Source: JBFWUM01 sp050247255
GTDB lineage: Bacteria; Acidobacteriota; Vicinamibacteria; Vicinamibacterales; UBA2999
DNA length: 6,691 nucleotides
Reading direction: 5' to 3'
Assembly (NCBI GenBank): GCA_050247255.1
Contig: JBFWUM010000100.1
Coordinates: forward strand, 1 to 6,691
A program made the position numbers and the translations under genes. The notes below the pieces were generated by a model, which worked only from the letters and a program-made list of their open reading frames with translations, was not told the origin of the DNA and made no database searches. Shown piece by piece: positions 1-5,995 of this stretch. How positions within the stretch are numbered: position 1 is the stretch's first letter; the number at the start of each line of letters is the position of its first letter.

Positions 1-1
1 G

Positions 2-1231
2 ACAGACCTCGCCCTCGGCGACAACTGGCGGCTGCGTCACAACACACGCTACGACCGCGTGGACGGCCGCTTGAGCACGATGTACGCCGCCTGGTGGGAT
101 GGCTTCGTCGATGCAGCGGGCGCGTCTGACCCGAACGGCCAATACCTGAACCGCTGGTGGTACGGCAGCAATGACTCCGGGCGCTTCACCGCCACTGAAG
201 TGCTGGCAGAGGGCCGGGTGGAGACCGCCGGCATCACTCACACGTTGCTCGTGGGCGTCGACAACATGACGAACAGGCAATCGATCGACTCTCCTTCCGA
301 AGTCCTGGCAACCCCGCTGAACGTGTACACGCCCGTCTACGGCACCTTTCGCGAGCCGGCCATGAGCGACGGCACGCCTGACGTGAACGATGTCGCCAGG
401 TTTGGACTCACCGTGCAGGACCAGCTGACGCTGGCCGAGCGGCTGCACGTGCGTCTCGGGCTCCGGCGCGACCGCGTCAGCAATGCTGTGGTGGGGGGTG
501 GCAAGGAGCTCGACTGGGTGACGACCGGCAACGTGGGCGTGGTATACGAGGTGGTCAATGGATTCGCACCATACTTGAGCTACGCACAGTCGTTCACCCC
601 TGTGTCCGGCACGACCTTCTCGGGCGACCTGTTCAAGCCGAGGCTCGGCGAGCAGATCGAGGCAGGTTTCAAATGGGAGGCGCAAACGGCGCCCGCTCAG
701 TTCAGTGCGGCCTACTACACGCTGACCGAGAACAATCGGCTGACGGCCGACCCGGTCAACGTCGGCTACAGCGTACAGCTCGGCCAGGCCGACATCCAGG
801 GTGTCGAGCTCGAGGCACGCAGCGAAGACGGCCCTTGGACCACCCTCGGCAGTTACACGTGGACGCACGCACGCGCGTCGGCAGATGCGTGGGGAAGCGC
901 CCTTAACGCCGACCAGCAGCTCGAGGGAATCCCGGAGCACCAGGCCTCCGTGTGGACGACTCACGACTTCACGGGGTACGGACTCCCTGGCGTGACCCTC
1001 GGCGGCGGCGTCCGCTACGTCGGCCGCGTCGGTGATGGCACCGGCAACGTCTTCGTGCCGCCGGTCACGCTATTCGACGCGATGGGCGCCTACACCATGG
1101 GGCAGTGGCGCTTCGCGGTGAACGTCAACAACCTCACCGACAAGCCATACATCGCGACCTGTTTGGCGCGTGGCGACTGCTGGTTCGGGCAACGACGCAC
1201 GCTGTCCGTGACAGCCGGCTTCACCTACTGA
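2..1231 (+). CDS. TonB-dependent siderophore-type receptor, C-terminal part (5' truncated by window)
   Basis: The reading frame is open from base 2 to a TGA at 1229-1231 and gives 409 residues, so this is the back part of a gene that starts outside the window. It is an outer-membrane beta-barrel that takes up ligands such as ferric siderophores using energy from TonB-ExbBD. Alternating aromatic and polar strands run throughout. Family landmarks of FhuA/FpvA-type receptors are visible: YLSYAQSFTPVSGT, then FKPRLGEQIEAGFKWE, then QADIQGVELEA, and near the end NVNNLTDKPYIATC followed by GDCWFGQRRTLSVTAGFTY. The paired cysteines before the last strand and the terminal aromatic residue are typical of the siderophore-receptor subfamily. 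The plug domain and TonB box are missing because of the window edge. The ligand cannot be read from this part. No clear intrinsic terminator follows the stop. Confidence 0.93.
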   Translation, partial: TDLALGDNWRLRHNTRYDRVDGRLSTMYAAWWDGFVDAAGASDPNGQYLNRWWYGSNDSGRFTATEVLAEGRVETAGITHTLLVGVDNMTNRQSIDSPSEVLATPLNVYTPVYGTFREPAMSDGTPDVNDVARFGLTVQDQLTLAERLHVRLGLRRDRVSNAVVGGGKELDWVTTGNVGVVYEVVNGFAPYLSYAQSFTPVSGTTFSGDLFKPRLGEQIEAGFKWEAQTAPAQFSAAYYTLTENNRLTADPVNVGYSVQLGQADIQGVELEARSEDGPWTTLGSYTWTHARASADAWGSALNADQQLEGIPEHQASVWTTHDFTGYGLPGVTLGGGVRYVGRVGDGTGNVFVPPVTLFDAMGAYTMGQWRFAVNVNNLTDKPYIATCLARGDCWFGQRRTLSVTAGFTY

Positions 1232-1336
1232 TTTGATTGAAGACCGGTTGGTGTTTGCTTGATCACGCGGGCTGCGCCGGATGGCGGTGGATGAAGACCG
1301 CCTCTGGTACAGCGCCGACGTGCGGCACGGAATAGT

Positions 1337-1376
1337 CGGAGAGGGAGGAAATTCCTCCCTCTCCACGCGAACCCCC
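1337..1376 (-). repeat. Palindrome and degenerate partial copy of the tRNA-Ser 3' end
   Basis: Bases 1338-1350 and 1352-1364 are perfect 13-bp inverted arms around a single A; as RNA this gives an 11-bp stem with a 5-nt loop. Read on the minus strand, the outer parts of the element match the T-arm and acceptor end of the adjacent tRNA-Ser: the nine bases at 1376-1368 equal tRNA bases 1476-1468, and the twelve bases at 1348-1337 equal tRNA bases 1463-1452. About 14 extra bases lie between them and complete the palindrome. No T-run follows on either strand, so it is not a standard intrinsic terminator. It could be a decayed attachment-site or tRNA-end remnant, or a processing hairpin. Confidence 0.6.
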
Positions 1377-1448
1377 AAATCGCCCCCAGATTGAGACGAA
1401 ACTCAGAGTGGCGTCGAGGAACTCGTGTGAATGGAATGAGTTAGAAAT

Positions 1449-1539
1449 TGGCGGAGAGGGAGGGATTCGAACCCCCGTGCCGGTTACCCGACAAGACGCT
1501 TTCGAGGCGCCCCCGTTACGACCACTTCGGTACCTCTCC
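1449..1539 (-). tRNA. tRNA-Ser, anticodon CGA
   Basis: Read on the minus strand from 1539, a full class II tRNA folds. The acceptor stem is GGAGAGG/CCTCTCC, followed by discriminator G (1452) and an encoded CCA (1451-1449). The D stem is CCG/CGG, and the anticodon stem GGCGC/GCGTC encloses the loop CTCGAAA, giving anticodon CGA, which reads UCG serine codons. The long variable arm pairs GTCGG with CCGGC around GTAA, and the T arm is GGGGG/CCCTC around TTCGAAT. The long variable arm and anticodon together fix the identity as serine. The gene lies 28 bp after the vapC-like stop codon on the same strand and probably has its own promoter there. Confidence 0.96.
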
Positions 1540-1566
1540 GCTCAGAGGGTGAGTCGCAAACACTCC

Positions 1567-1595
1567 ATTATACCCTGCCCGGGTAGAGCTGCAGA
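1567..1595 (-). promoter_or_regulatory. Probable promoter of tRNA-Ser, inside the 3' end of the toxin gene
   Basis: On the minus strand a perfect TATAAT (1572-1567) lies 27 bp upstream of the tRNA 5' end and overlaps the toxin stop codon. With a 17-bp spacer the -35 position is TCTGCA (1595-1590), a weak match to TTGACA. The expected start near 1560 gives a leader of about 20 nt before the mature tRNA end. The -10 match is strong for so GC-rich a genome; the -35 is not. Confidence 0.5.
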
Positions 1596-1951
1596 CCCTT
1601 GAGGTCTGCGAAGTCGGCCGGATTCAAGGTCCAGAGCTCGGCCTCCTGTGTAACCGCGCAGGCGGCGATTGCCAGGTCGATCTCGCGCCCCCGTGCCCGC
1701 GCCGCCTTTCGGTAGTACTCGGCCGCAACCCGCGCCTCGACCTCGCCAAACGCGGTGACCGCGTCGGGCGGCAACAGCGCCCGCGCCAGTGCCAGTTCTT
1801 CGGGCGTTCTCGGCCCGCGCTGCCACTCGTACAGCACCAGCGTCGACACCCCGATGCGCAGCCCGTCTCCGATGATTTGCCGCAGCACTGGCATCGATCG
1901 GCGCGGCCCGGTCACGGCATCGATCAGTGCTGAGGTGTCGAGGTGAATCAC
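1568..1951 (-). CDS. vapC: PIN-domain ribonuclease toxin, VapC type
   Basis: This encodes 127 residues, the normal length for a VapC toxin. VapC enzymes are Mg2+-dependent ribonucleases, often cutting tRNA or rRNA, and are held inactive by the partner antitoxin. The PIN acidic residues are in place: D5 in HLDTSALID, E42 in LVLYEW, D92 in REIDLAIAACA, and D113 in NPADF near the C-terminus. The start is GTG at 1951, whose GTGA overlaps the antitoxin stop codon by 4 bp; this implies translational coupling and supports the start choice. The end carries the tRNA -10 box. The active site looks complete, so the toxin is probably functional. The RNA target cannot be read from the sequence. Confidence 0.9.
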   Translation of the reverse strand: MIHLDTSALIDAVTGPRRSMPVLRQIIGDGLRIGVSTLVLYEWQRGPRTPEELALARALLPPDAVTAFGEVEARVAAEYYRKAARARGREIDLAIAACAVTQEAELWTLNPADFADLKGLQLYPGRV

Positions 1952-2223
1952 CGGCTGCGGCGGCCGCCGTCACGCCGGGCCCGCCGAATGCCGGCGAGCT
2001 CACGGTCGACCGCGGCGGCCGACCGTGACGGCTTGGAGGTCAGGAACGTGTCAATCGCCCGCAGCATGCCGCGGCGCTCGTCCTCGCTCAGTCGCCCGGC
2101 GCGCGCCGCGTAGTCACGGATGGCCTCCCGGACGATAGCGCTCTGCGGCCGGTCAACCCGCTTCGCAGTCTTCTGCAGCGTGGCCACCGTCTCGTCGTCC
2201 AAGGTGAACGTGACCTTCACCAT
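1948..2223 (-). CDS. vapB: Ribbon-helix-helix antitoxin, VapB/CopG-like
   Basis: This encodes 91 residues. The N-terminal part (about 2-39) fits a ribbon-helix-helix DNA-binding fold: a short strand VKVTFTLDDET followed by two helices ending in SAIVREAIRDYA. The remaining, highly charged and Arg-rich part is where such antitoxins usually wrap the toxin. It lies directly upstream of the PIN toxin with a 4-bp GTGA overlap, the standard order of vapBC operons. As in other such operons it probably binds its own promoter together with the toxin; a 19-bp palindrome lies 14 bp upstream of the start. No Shine-Dalgarno sequence precedes the ATG at 2223, which is unusual next to the well-marked starts elsewhere in this window. 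The exact family name is less certain than the module. Confidence 0.87.
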   Translation of the reverse strand: MVKVTFTLDDETVATLQKTAKRVDRPQSAIVREAIRDYAARAGRLSEDERRGMLRAIDTFLTSKPSRSAAAVDRELAGIRRARRDGGRRSR

Positions 2224-2226
2224 ATG

Positions 2227-2255
2227 ATGGCCATGTTACCATACTAGGTATGGTA
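2227..2255 (-). promoter_or_regulatory. Probable operator/promoter of the toxin-antitoxin operon
   Basis: Bases 2237-2244 (TACCATAC) and 2248-2255 (GTATGGTA) form a perfect 8-bp inverted repeat around TAG. A second palindrome, ATGGCCAT, lies at 2227-2234, so four ATGG/CCAT half-sites occur within 29 bp just upstream of the antitoxin start at 2223. Such clusters fit binding by ribbon-helix-helix dimers. A possible -10 (TATGGT, 2243-2238, minus strand) lies inside the palindrome, so binding would block transcription. The -35 is not recognisable. Confidence 0.6.
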
Positions 2256-2262
2256 GTCGGGC

Positions 2263-2781
2263 TTAGGGCGGGCCGGGCCGCCGCAACCCCCACCAGAACA
2301 GCGGCGAGAAGATCGCCAGCTCGCTAACCGCCACGAAGAGGCCGTACGGCGAGAGATATCCCAGGCCGATCGGTGACACCGGGATCGGCGTCCAGGGGGC
2401 GAAGTAGCGGGTCAGGTCGATCGGCCAGAACAGCGCGCAGCCGAGGCCGCCGTTGGTGAAGATGTCGAGCAGCGGATGGCTGGCCAGGACCAGCGCCGCC
2501 GTCAGCCCGGTGCGCAGCGCCGGGCGACGGAACAACGGCGCCAGCGCGCCAATCGCCGCCCCCAGCAGCAGCGCGAAAGCGAACGAGTGGGAAGCGCCGC
2601 GATGCCCCCACTCGTCCCCATAGCGAATCCCGAAGCCGAAGCCGATGACGTCGGCGTCCGGCAGGAAGGACAGCGCGCTCCAGAACACCGCCGCTCCTGC
2701 CGACGCGCGCACCGCGGTCGTCGCCGGCGGCGCGTGGCGTGCGGCAACGAGGCCGACGGCAAGGTGTCCGAGACTGGCCAT
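2263..2781 (-). CDS. YdjM/DUF457-like inner-membrane metal-dependent hydrolase family protein
   Basis: This encodes 172 residues with several hydrophobic segments and the conserved polar motifs of the YdjM/YbcI family, which is annotated as membrane-bound metal-dependent hydrolases. Visible motifs are H6 in MASLGHLAVG, PDAD at 41-44, HRGASHS around 60-66, SHPLLDIFTNGG at 101-112, and FWPIDL at 118-123. These His and Asp residues are the likely metal ligands. In Escherichia coli the ydjM gene is LexA-controlled, but the substrate of the family is not known and I see no SOS box here. The ATG at 2781 is chosen because the family starts at this point, just ahead of the His-6 motif. There is no clear Shine-Dalgarno sequence. 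A possible -10, TACAAT (2799-2794, minus strand), would give a very short leader. The gene is divergent from marC across 29 bp. Confidence 0.82.
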   Translation of the reverse strand: MASLGHLAVGLVAARHAPPATTAVRASAGAAVFWSALSFLPDADVIGFGFGIRYGDEWGHRGASHSFAFALLLGAAIGALAPLFRRPALRTGLTAALVLASHPLLDIFTNGGLGCALFWPIDLTRYFAPWTPIPVSPIGLGYLSPYGLFVAVSELAIFSPLFWWGLRRPGPP

Positions 2782-2810
2782 CAGAAACGCGCCATTGTAT
2801 CGTCACCGCC

Positions 2811-3407
2811 GTGGACGTCCTCTCCGCCGCCGTGACCCTCTTCCTGGTGATGGATCCGCTGGGCAATGTGCCGCTGTTCCTCTCCATCCTCAAGCGTGTC
2901 CCGGCCGAGCGCCGCCGCCGCGTGCTGCTTCGTGAGCTCGTCATCGCCTACATCGTCCTCGTCGTCTTCCTGGTGAGCGGCGATGCCCTGCTGCGATTTC
3001 TCGGCCTGCAGCAGGAGGCGGTCGCGATTTCCGGCGGCATCGTGTTGTTCCTGATCGCGCTGCGGATGATCTTTCCGGAGCGCGGGCCGGTCGCCGAGAA
3101 CCCACTCGAAGGGGAGCCGTTCGTCGTGCCGCTCGCCATTCCGCTCGTCGCCGGGCCGTCGGCGCTGGCGACCCTGCTATTGCTGCACAGCACCGTCCCT
3201 TCGTCCACGGTCACGCTGCTACTGGTCGTCACCGCCACGTGGGCGGTGAGCAGCATCATCCTGCTGTCGTCGACGGTGCTCTATCGCCTGCTCGGCGAAC
3301 GCGGGCTGATGGCGATGGAGCGGCTGATGGGGATGCTGCTCGTCATGGTCGCCGTGCAGATGCTGATGAACGGCTTCGCATCCTACCTGCGCACTACTGC
3401 TGGGTGA
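2811..3407 (+). CDS. marC: MarC-family integral membrane protein
   Basis: From a GTG at 2811 this gives 198 residues, the usual length for the family, with about six hydrophobic segments. Family motifs are visible: FLVMDPLGNVPLFLSILK in the first membrane segment (11-28) and VPLAIPLVAGPSALATLLLL in the middle (106-125), the second half of the family's internal repeat. MarC proteins (UPF0056) sit in the inner membrane. They were once linked to multiple antibiotic resistance, but that role has not held up and the function is unknown. The GTG is preferred over an upstream ATG at 2739 because family members begin a few residues before the DPLGN motif and the longer form would overlap the divergent gene. 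No clear Shine-Dalgarno sequence is present. The 3' end overlaps the convergent GumN-like gene by 14 bp. Confidence 0.9.
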   Translation: MDVLSAAVTLFLVMDPLGNVPLFLSILKRVPAERRRRVLLRELVIAYIVLVVFLVSGDALLRFLGLQQEAVAISGGIVLFLIALRMIFPERGPVAENPLEGEPFVVPLAIPLVAGPSALATLLLLHSTVPSSTVTLLLVVTATWAVSSIILLSSTVLYRLLGERGLMAMERLMGMLLVMVAVQMLMNGFASYLRTTAG

Positions 3408-4275
3408 TGCGGTAGCCGCGGGCCTGCAGCAGGGCAAGCAGACCGTCGGGTCCCACCAGGTGCGCTGCGCCGACGACAACGAAGCACGGGCGCGGCTGTG
3501 CGAAACACGCTTCGATCTTCGGCATCCAGGCGCGGTTGCGGTTGACGATGAGCGACTGGTAGGCACCGGGGAGCTGGCGCAACCCGCCTAGCATCTGCCG
3601 CTCGATGGTTGCCGTGTCGCCGGCGCGCCAGGCCGCGACGATCGCCTGCAATTCGCCCGGGCCGGCGTCGAGGTCATCGAGCGTGCTGCGCAGCATTTGT
3701 TCCTGCACGGGCGGTGGCATGCGGTCGAAGATGTCGAGTTGCGATTCGGCCGTCTCCAGGCCGACGACCGCCTTGCCCGATGACTTCGCCTGGTCGAAAA
3801 AGTGCTGATCGAGGCCAATCGCCGTGTCGAGTCCGGCGGTCTGGACCTGTAACGCCGTCAGCATCAACGCGACCACCCACGGCTCCATCGGCTGCAGCAG
3901 CTCGCTCATGCCCGGCACGGCCGCGAGGCGACGCCGCACGAGCGCGGCAGTCTCCGGCGACACCGACTGCTCGAACGTGCGCCCGTCGCTGTACATCCCC
4001 TTGGCCATCAACAGCGGCAGCGCGGTGAGCGTACCCGCCTCTGACAGGTCGATCTCCTCGACGAGGGTGCCCGAGGCATCGAAAGCGCGCTGAAAAGCGG
4101 CCGGTAGCGGATACGCGCTTTGCGGGAGCGCGTGCACCGACCCGGCGAGATGCAGCACGCGGCCGTTGGCCTCGACCCGCCAGAGGAAGTTGCGCGCCTG
4201 GGCGCTGGTGAGCGTGGATGCCGCGCAGAGCAGCGCGACGACAAGGGCGGGGATCCGGGCACGGCGAAAGGCCAT
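3394..4275 (-). CDS. TraB/GumN-family exported protein
   Basis: This encodes 293 residues. The N-terminus is a signal peptide: basic residues at 4-7, a hydrophobic core up to about 22, and a likely cut after AQA at 25-27. Next come the TraB/GumN family marks: FLWRVEANGR, the GSVH motif at 45-48, EEIDLSE from 73, TAIGLDQHFFDQA and VVGLETAESQLD in the middle, NRNRAWMPKI, and VVVGAAHLVGPDGLLALLQ near the C-terminus (GAAH 269-272). The paired GSVH and GAAH histidines and the glutamates are the probable metal or active-site residues; related Tiki proteins are metalloproteases. The role of bacterial members is unsettled; the name comes from the xanthan gum cluster. It begins 18 bp after the OmpA-family stop on the same strand and has no own Shine-Dalgarno sequence, so it is probably co-transcribed and translationally coupled. 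Confidence 0.9.
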   Translation of the reverse strand: MAFRRARIPALVVALLCAASTLTSAQARNFLWRVEANGRVLHLAGSVHALPQSAYPLPAAFQRAFDASGTLVEEIDLSEAGTLTALPLLMAKGMYSDGRTFEQSVSPETAALVRRRLAAVPGMSELLQPMEPWVVALMLTALQVQTAGLDTAIGLDQHFFDQAKSSGKAVVGLETAESQLDIFDRMPPPVQEQMLRSTLDDLDAGPGELQAIVAAWRAGDTATIERQMLGGLRQLPGAYQSLIVNRNRAWMPKIEACFAQPRPCFVVVGAAHLVGPDGLLALLQARGYRITQQ

Positions 4276-4293
4276 GCCCGGATTATCGGACGG

Positions 4294-5898
4294 TTAGTCG
4301 CCGAGCCCTATCGGTTCGCCCGACACCACCAGCTCGACGCGGCGGTTCTGCTGCCGGCCGGCCGCGGTGCCGTTGGTCGCCACCGGCCGGCTTTCACCGA
4401 AACCGGCCGTGGCAATCACGTCCCGGGCGATCCCCTGGTCAACCAGGTAGCTGTGCACCGACTGCGCGCGCCGCTCCGACAGCCGCTGGTTGTACTCGTC
4501 CGAACCGACAGCATCGGTGTGACCCTCGACCGACAGCTCCAGACCCGGGTGCGCGAGGACGATGCCGGCGATCTTCGCCAGCTTCTCGCGCGCGCCTGGC
4601 TTGAGGGTGGCCTTGTCGAAGTCGAACAGGACGTCGGACAGGTTGACGATGAGGCCACGCGCGGTCTCGCGCGTTTCGAGAATGACATTCAGCTGCTGCA
4701 GCAGCCGCTGGCGCAGTTCGGCCTTCTCACGTTCCGCCTGCGCGGCCGCGGCCCGCGCCTGTTGTGCCTGCGACTCCGCGCTCAGGCGGGCCGCATCGGC
4801 CGCCGCCCGCGCGGCGTCTGCGGCCTGGCGTTCACGCTCCGCAGCCAGACGGGCCGCTTCGGCCTCGGCCTTGGCACGCTCGGCCGCGAGCCGCTCGGCC
4901 TCGATCGCCTGCCGCCGCAGCGCCTCCTGGCGGGCACGCTCCGCCTCGGCCTGCGCGCGCGCCGCTTCGGCCGCCGCCCGTGCGTTGGCTTCGGCCTCGC
5001 GCTGCGCCGCCAGTTCACGCTCACGCTCCCGCGCCGCCGCCTCCTGCCGTTGCAGCGAGATCAGCCGCGCGTCTTCCGCCGTCTGCACCGCCTCGCGCGC
5101 CGGCTGCTGCACCTCCTTGCCACGCCGCCCGCGCCCGCGCGCGGCTTCCGCCTCGCCGAGCAGCGTTGTGGCCCTGGCGAAGGTGTCGGCGGCGAAACGA
5201 TCCGCCCCTGCGAGACGCGCAATCTCGACCGCATTACGCGCTTCCGCCAGGTCCAACGGCGCGCCGGGCTCCAGGGGCTTCACGTCCAGGTCCGCCGGCT
5301 GGTGGCCCACCAGGTAGGTGCCGCGCTGCAGCAGTTCGTACTTCGCGTCGACCACCTCGAAGCGTCCCTGCGTGCCGTCCTTGAGCGAGAGGAAGCGCTC
5401 GGGCCTGATGACGTTTTCCATCACCACCACGTCGCTCGGCTGCGACACGGCGAAGTACGGCTCCGCGGTGAGCACCAGCGCGAACGCCTGCAGTTCCGTC
5501 GTCACCTCGATGTTGGCGTCGTCATCGTCGAACTGCACCTCGCCGAGGTTCGTGGCGCGTCCTTCGGGTGTGATCGCCCAGAGCACGTAGGTCAGGTACT
5601 CGCGGCCGAATGACGAGGGCGGCTCCAGGTTGTCGAAGTGGGCGTCGACGGTCATGTAGCCGTCCTTGCCCTCGATGGTCGCGTGGCCGTCCCCGTCGGG
5701 CATCAGCTGCGTGCCGCGGAAGTCGACCTGCGTCTCACCGCTGCGCGGCCGATAGTTGACTGACGAAATCGTCCGTCCGACCACGGTCACGCGGAACACC
5801 GCTTGGCCGGATGGTGCGGGCGTGGTCGTCTGTGACAGAGCCGGAGCGGCGAGGAGCCCGCTCCCGACGAGCAGGGCCGCCGCCAATCGCATACCCAT
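4294..5898 (-). CDS. OmpA-family outer-membrane/peptidoglycan-associated protein with long coiled coil
   Basis: This encodes 534 residues. A signal peptide ends near APALS (19-22). Residues about 30-165 form a beta-rich domain with FRVTVVGRTISSVNYR and EYLTYVLWAITPEGRATNLG, resembling N-terminal regions of acidobacterial OmpA proteins. Residues about 212-285 look like a DUF4398-type helical region. Residues about 285-400 are an almost unbroken Ala/Glu/Arg coiled coil. The C-terminus is an OmpA-like peptidoglycan-binding domain: LFDFDKATLK (424-433), VEGHTDAVGSDEYN (457-470), LSERRAQS (473-480) and NRRVEL (518-523), with D462 and R476 as the expected diaminopimelate contacts. The protein probably spans the periplasm and anchors the envelope to the wall. 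The start at 5898 is set by GGAGG seven bases upstream; a longer form from 5997 would bury the signal peptide. The GumN-like gene follows 18 bp downstream. Confidence 0.92.
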   Translation of the reverse strand: MGMRLAAALLVGSGLLAAPALSQTTTPAPSGQAVFRVTVVGRTISSVNYRPRSGETQVDFRGTQLMPDGDGHATIEGKDGYMTVDAHFDNLEPPSSFGREYLTYVLWAITPEGRATNLGEVQFDDDDANIEVTTELQAFALVLTAEPYFAVSQPSDVVVMENVIRPERFLSLKDGTQGRFEVVDAKYELLQRGTYLVGHQPADLDVKPLEPGAPLDLAEARNAVEIARLAGADRFAADTFARATTLLGEAEAARGRGRRGKEVQQPAREAVQTAEDARLISLQRQEAAARERERELAAQREAEANARAAAEAARAQAEAERARQEALRRQAIEAERLAAERAKAEAEAARLAAERERQAADAARAAADAARLSAESQAQQARAAAAQAEREKAELRQRLLQQLNVILETRETARGLIVNLSDVLFDFDKATLKPGAREKLAKIAGIVLAHPGLELSVEGHTDAVGSDEYNQRLSERRAQSVHSYLVDQGIARDVIATAGFGESRPVATNGTAAGRQQNRRVELVVSGEPIGLGD

Positions 5899-5905
5899 GG
5901 CAAAA

Positions 5906-5910
5906 CCTCC
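5906..5910 (-). promoter_or_regulatory. Shine-Dalgarno site of the OmpA-family gene
   Basis: On the minus strand GGAGG lies 7 nt before the ATG at 5898. It decides the start against the upstream in-frame ATG at 5997, since the product then begins directly with a signal peptide. Confidence 0.85.
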
Positions 5911-5983
5911 AGGGTTGCTGCTTTCAAAGCGGCCGCCAGCCGGCCGCCGCAACTCAGGCGTAGGCGAAATTCGGTCGCCGCGG

Positions 5984-5989
5984 TATGAT
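5984..5989 (+). promoter_or_regulatory. Possible -10 box of the leader RNA upstream of the HAD gene
   Basis: TATGAT matches the -10 consensus at five of six positions and would start transcription near 5996, directly before the first pairing strand of the leader RNA (5999). The -35 region (about 5961-5966, TAGGCG) is poor, so this is tentative. The 5899-5995 stretch must also hold the promoter of the minus-strand OmpA-family gene; I cannot place it with confidence. Confidence 0.3.
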
Positions 5990-5995
5990 CCGTGC

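Noticed and set aside
1408..1602. Plus-strand frame of 64 codons containing GEGGIRTPVP
   Set aside because: It is the antisense of tRNA-Ser. Peptides of this GGEGGIRTP type are a well-known false gene call over serine tRNAs.
1591..1609. Seven-bp inverted repeat (GCAGACC / GGTCTGC) in the vapC-like gene as a terminator
   Set aside because: It lies inside the coding sequence, has no T-run, and can arise from codon choice. Its overlap with the tRNA -35 position is noted but not given meaning.
2739..2810. Upstream ATG start for marC
   Set aside because: It would add 24 residues, rich in Arg and unlike family N-termini, and overlap the divergent YdjM-like gene.
4120..5613. Plus-strand open frame of 497 codons
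   Set aside because: It is antisense to the OmpA-family and GumN-like genes. Its Arg/Leu-rich low-complexity product mirrors the Ala/Glu/Arg coiled coil, and the minus frames carry clear domains and a Shine-Dalgarno sequence.
5930..5948. Direct repeat CGGCCGCC upstream of the OmpA-family gene
   Set aside because: It is short and made only of G and C, expected by chance in such GC-rich DNA.
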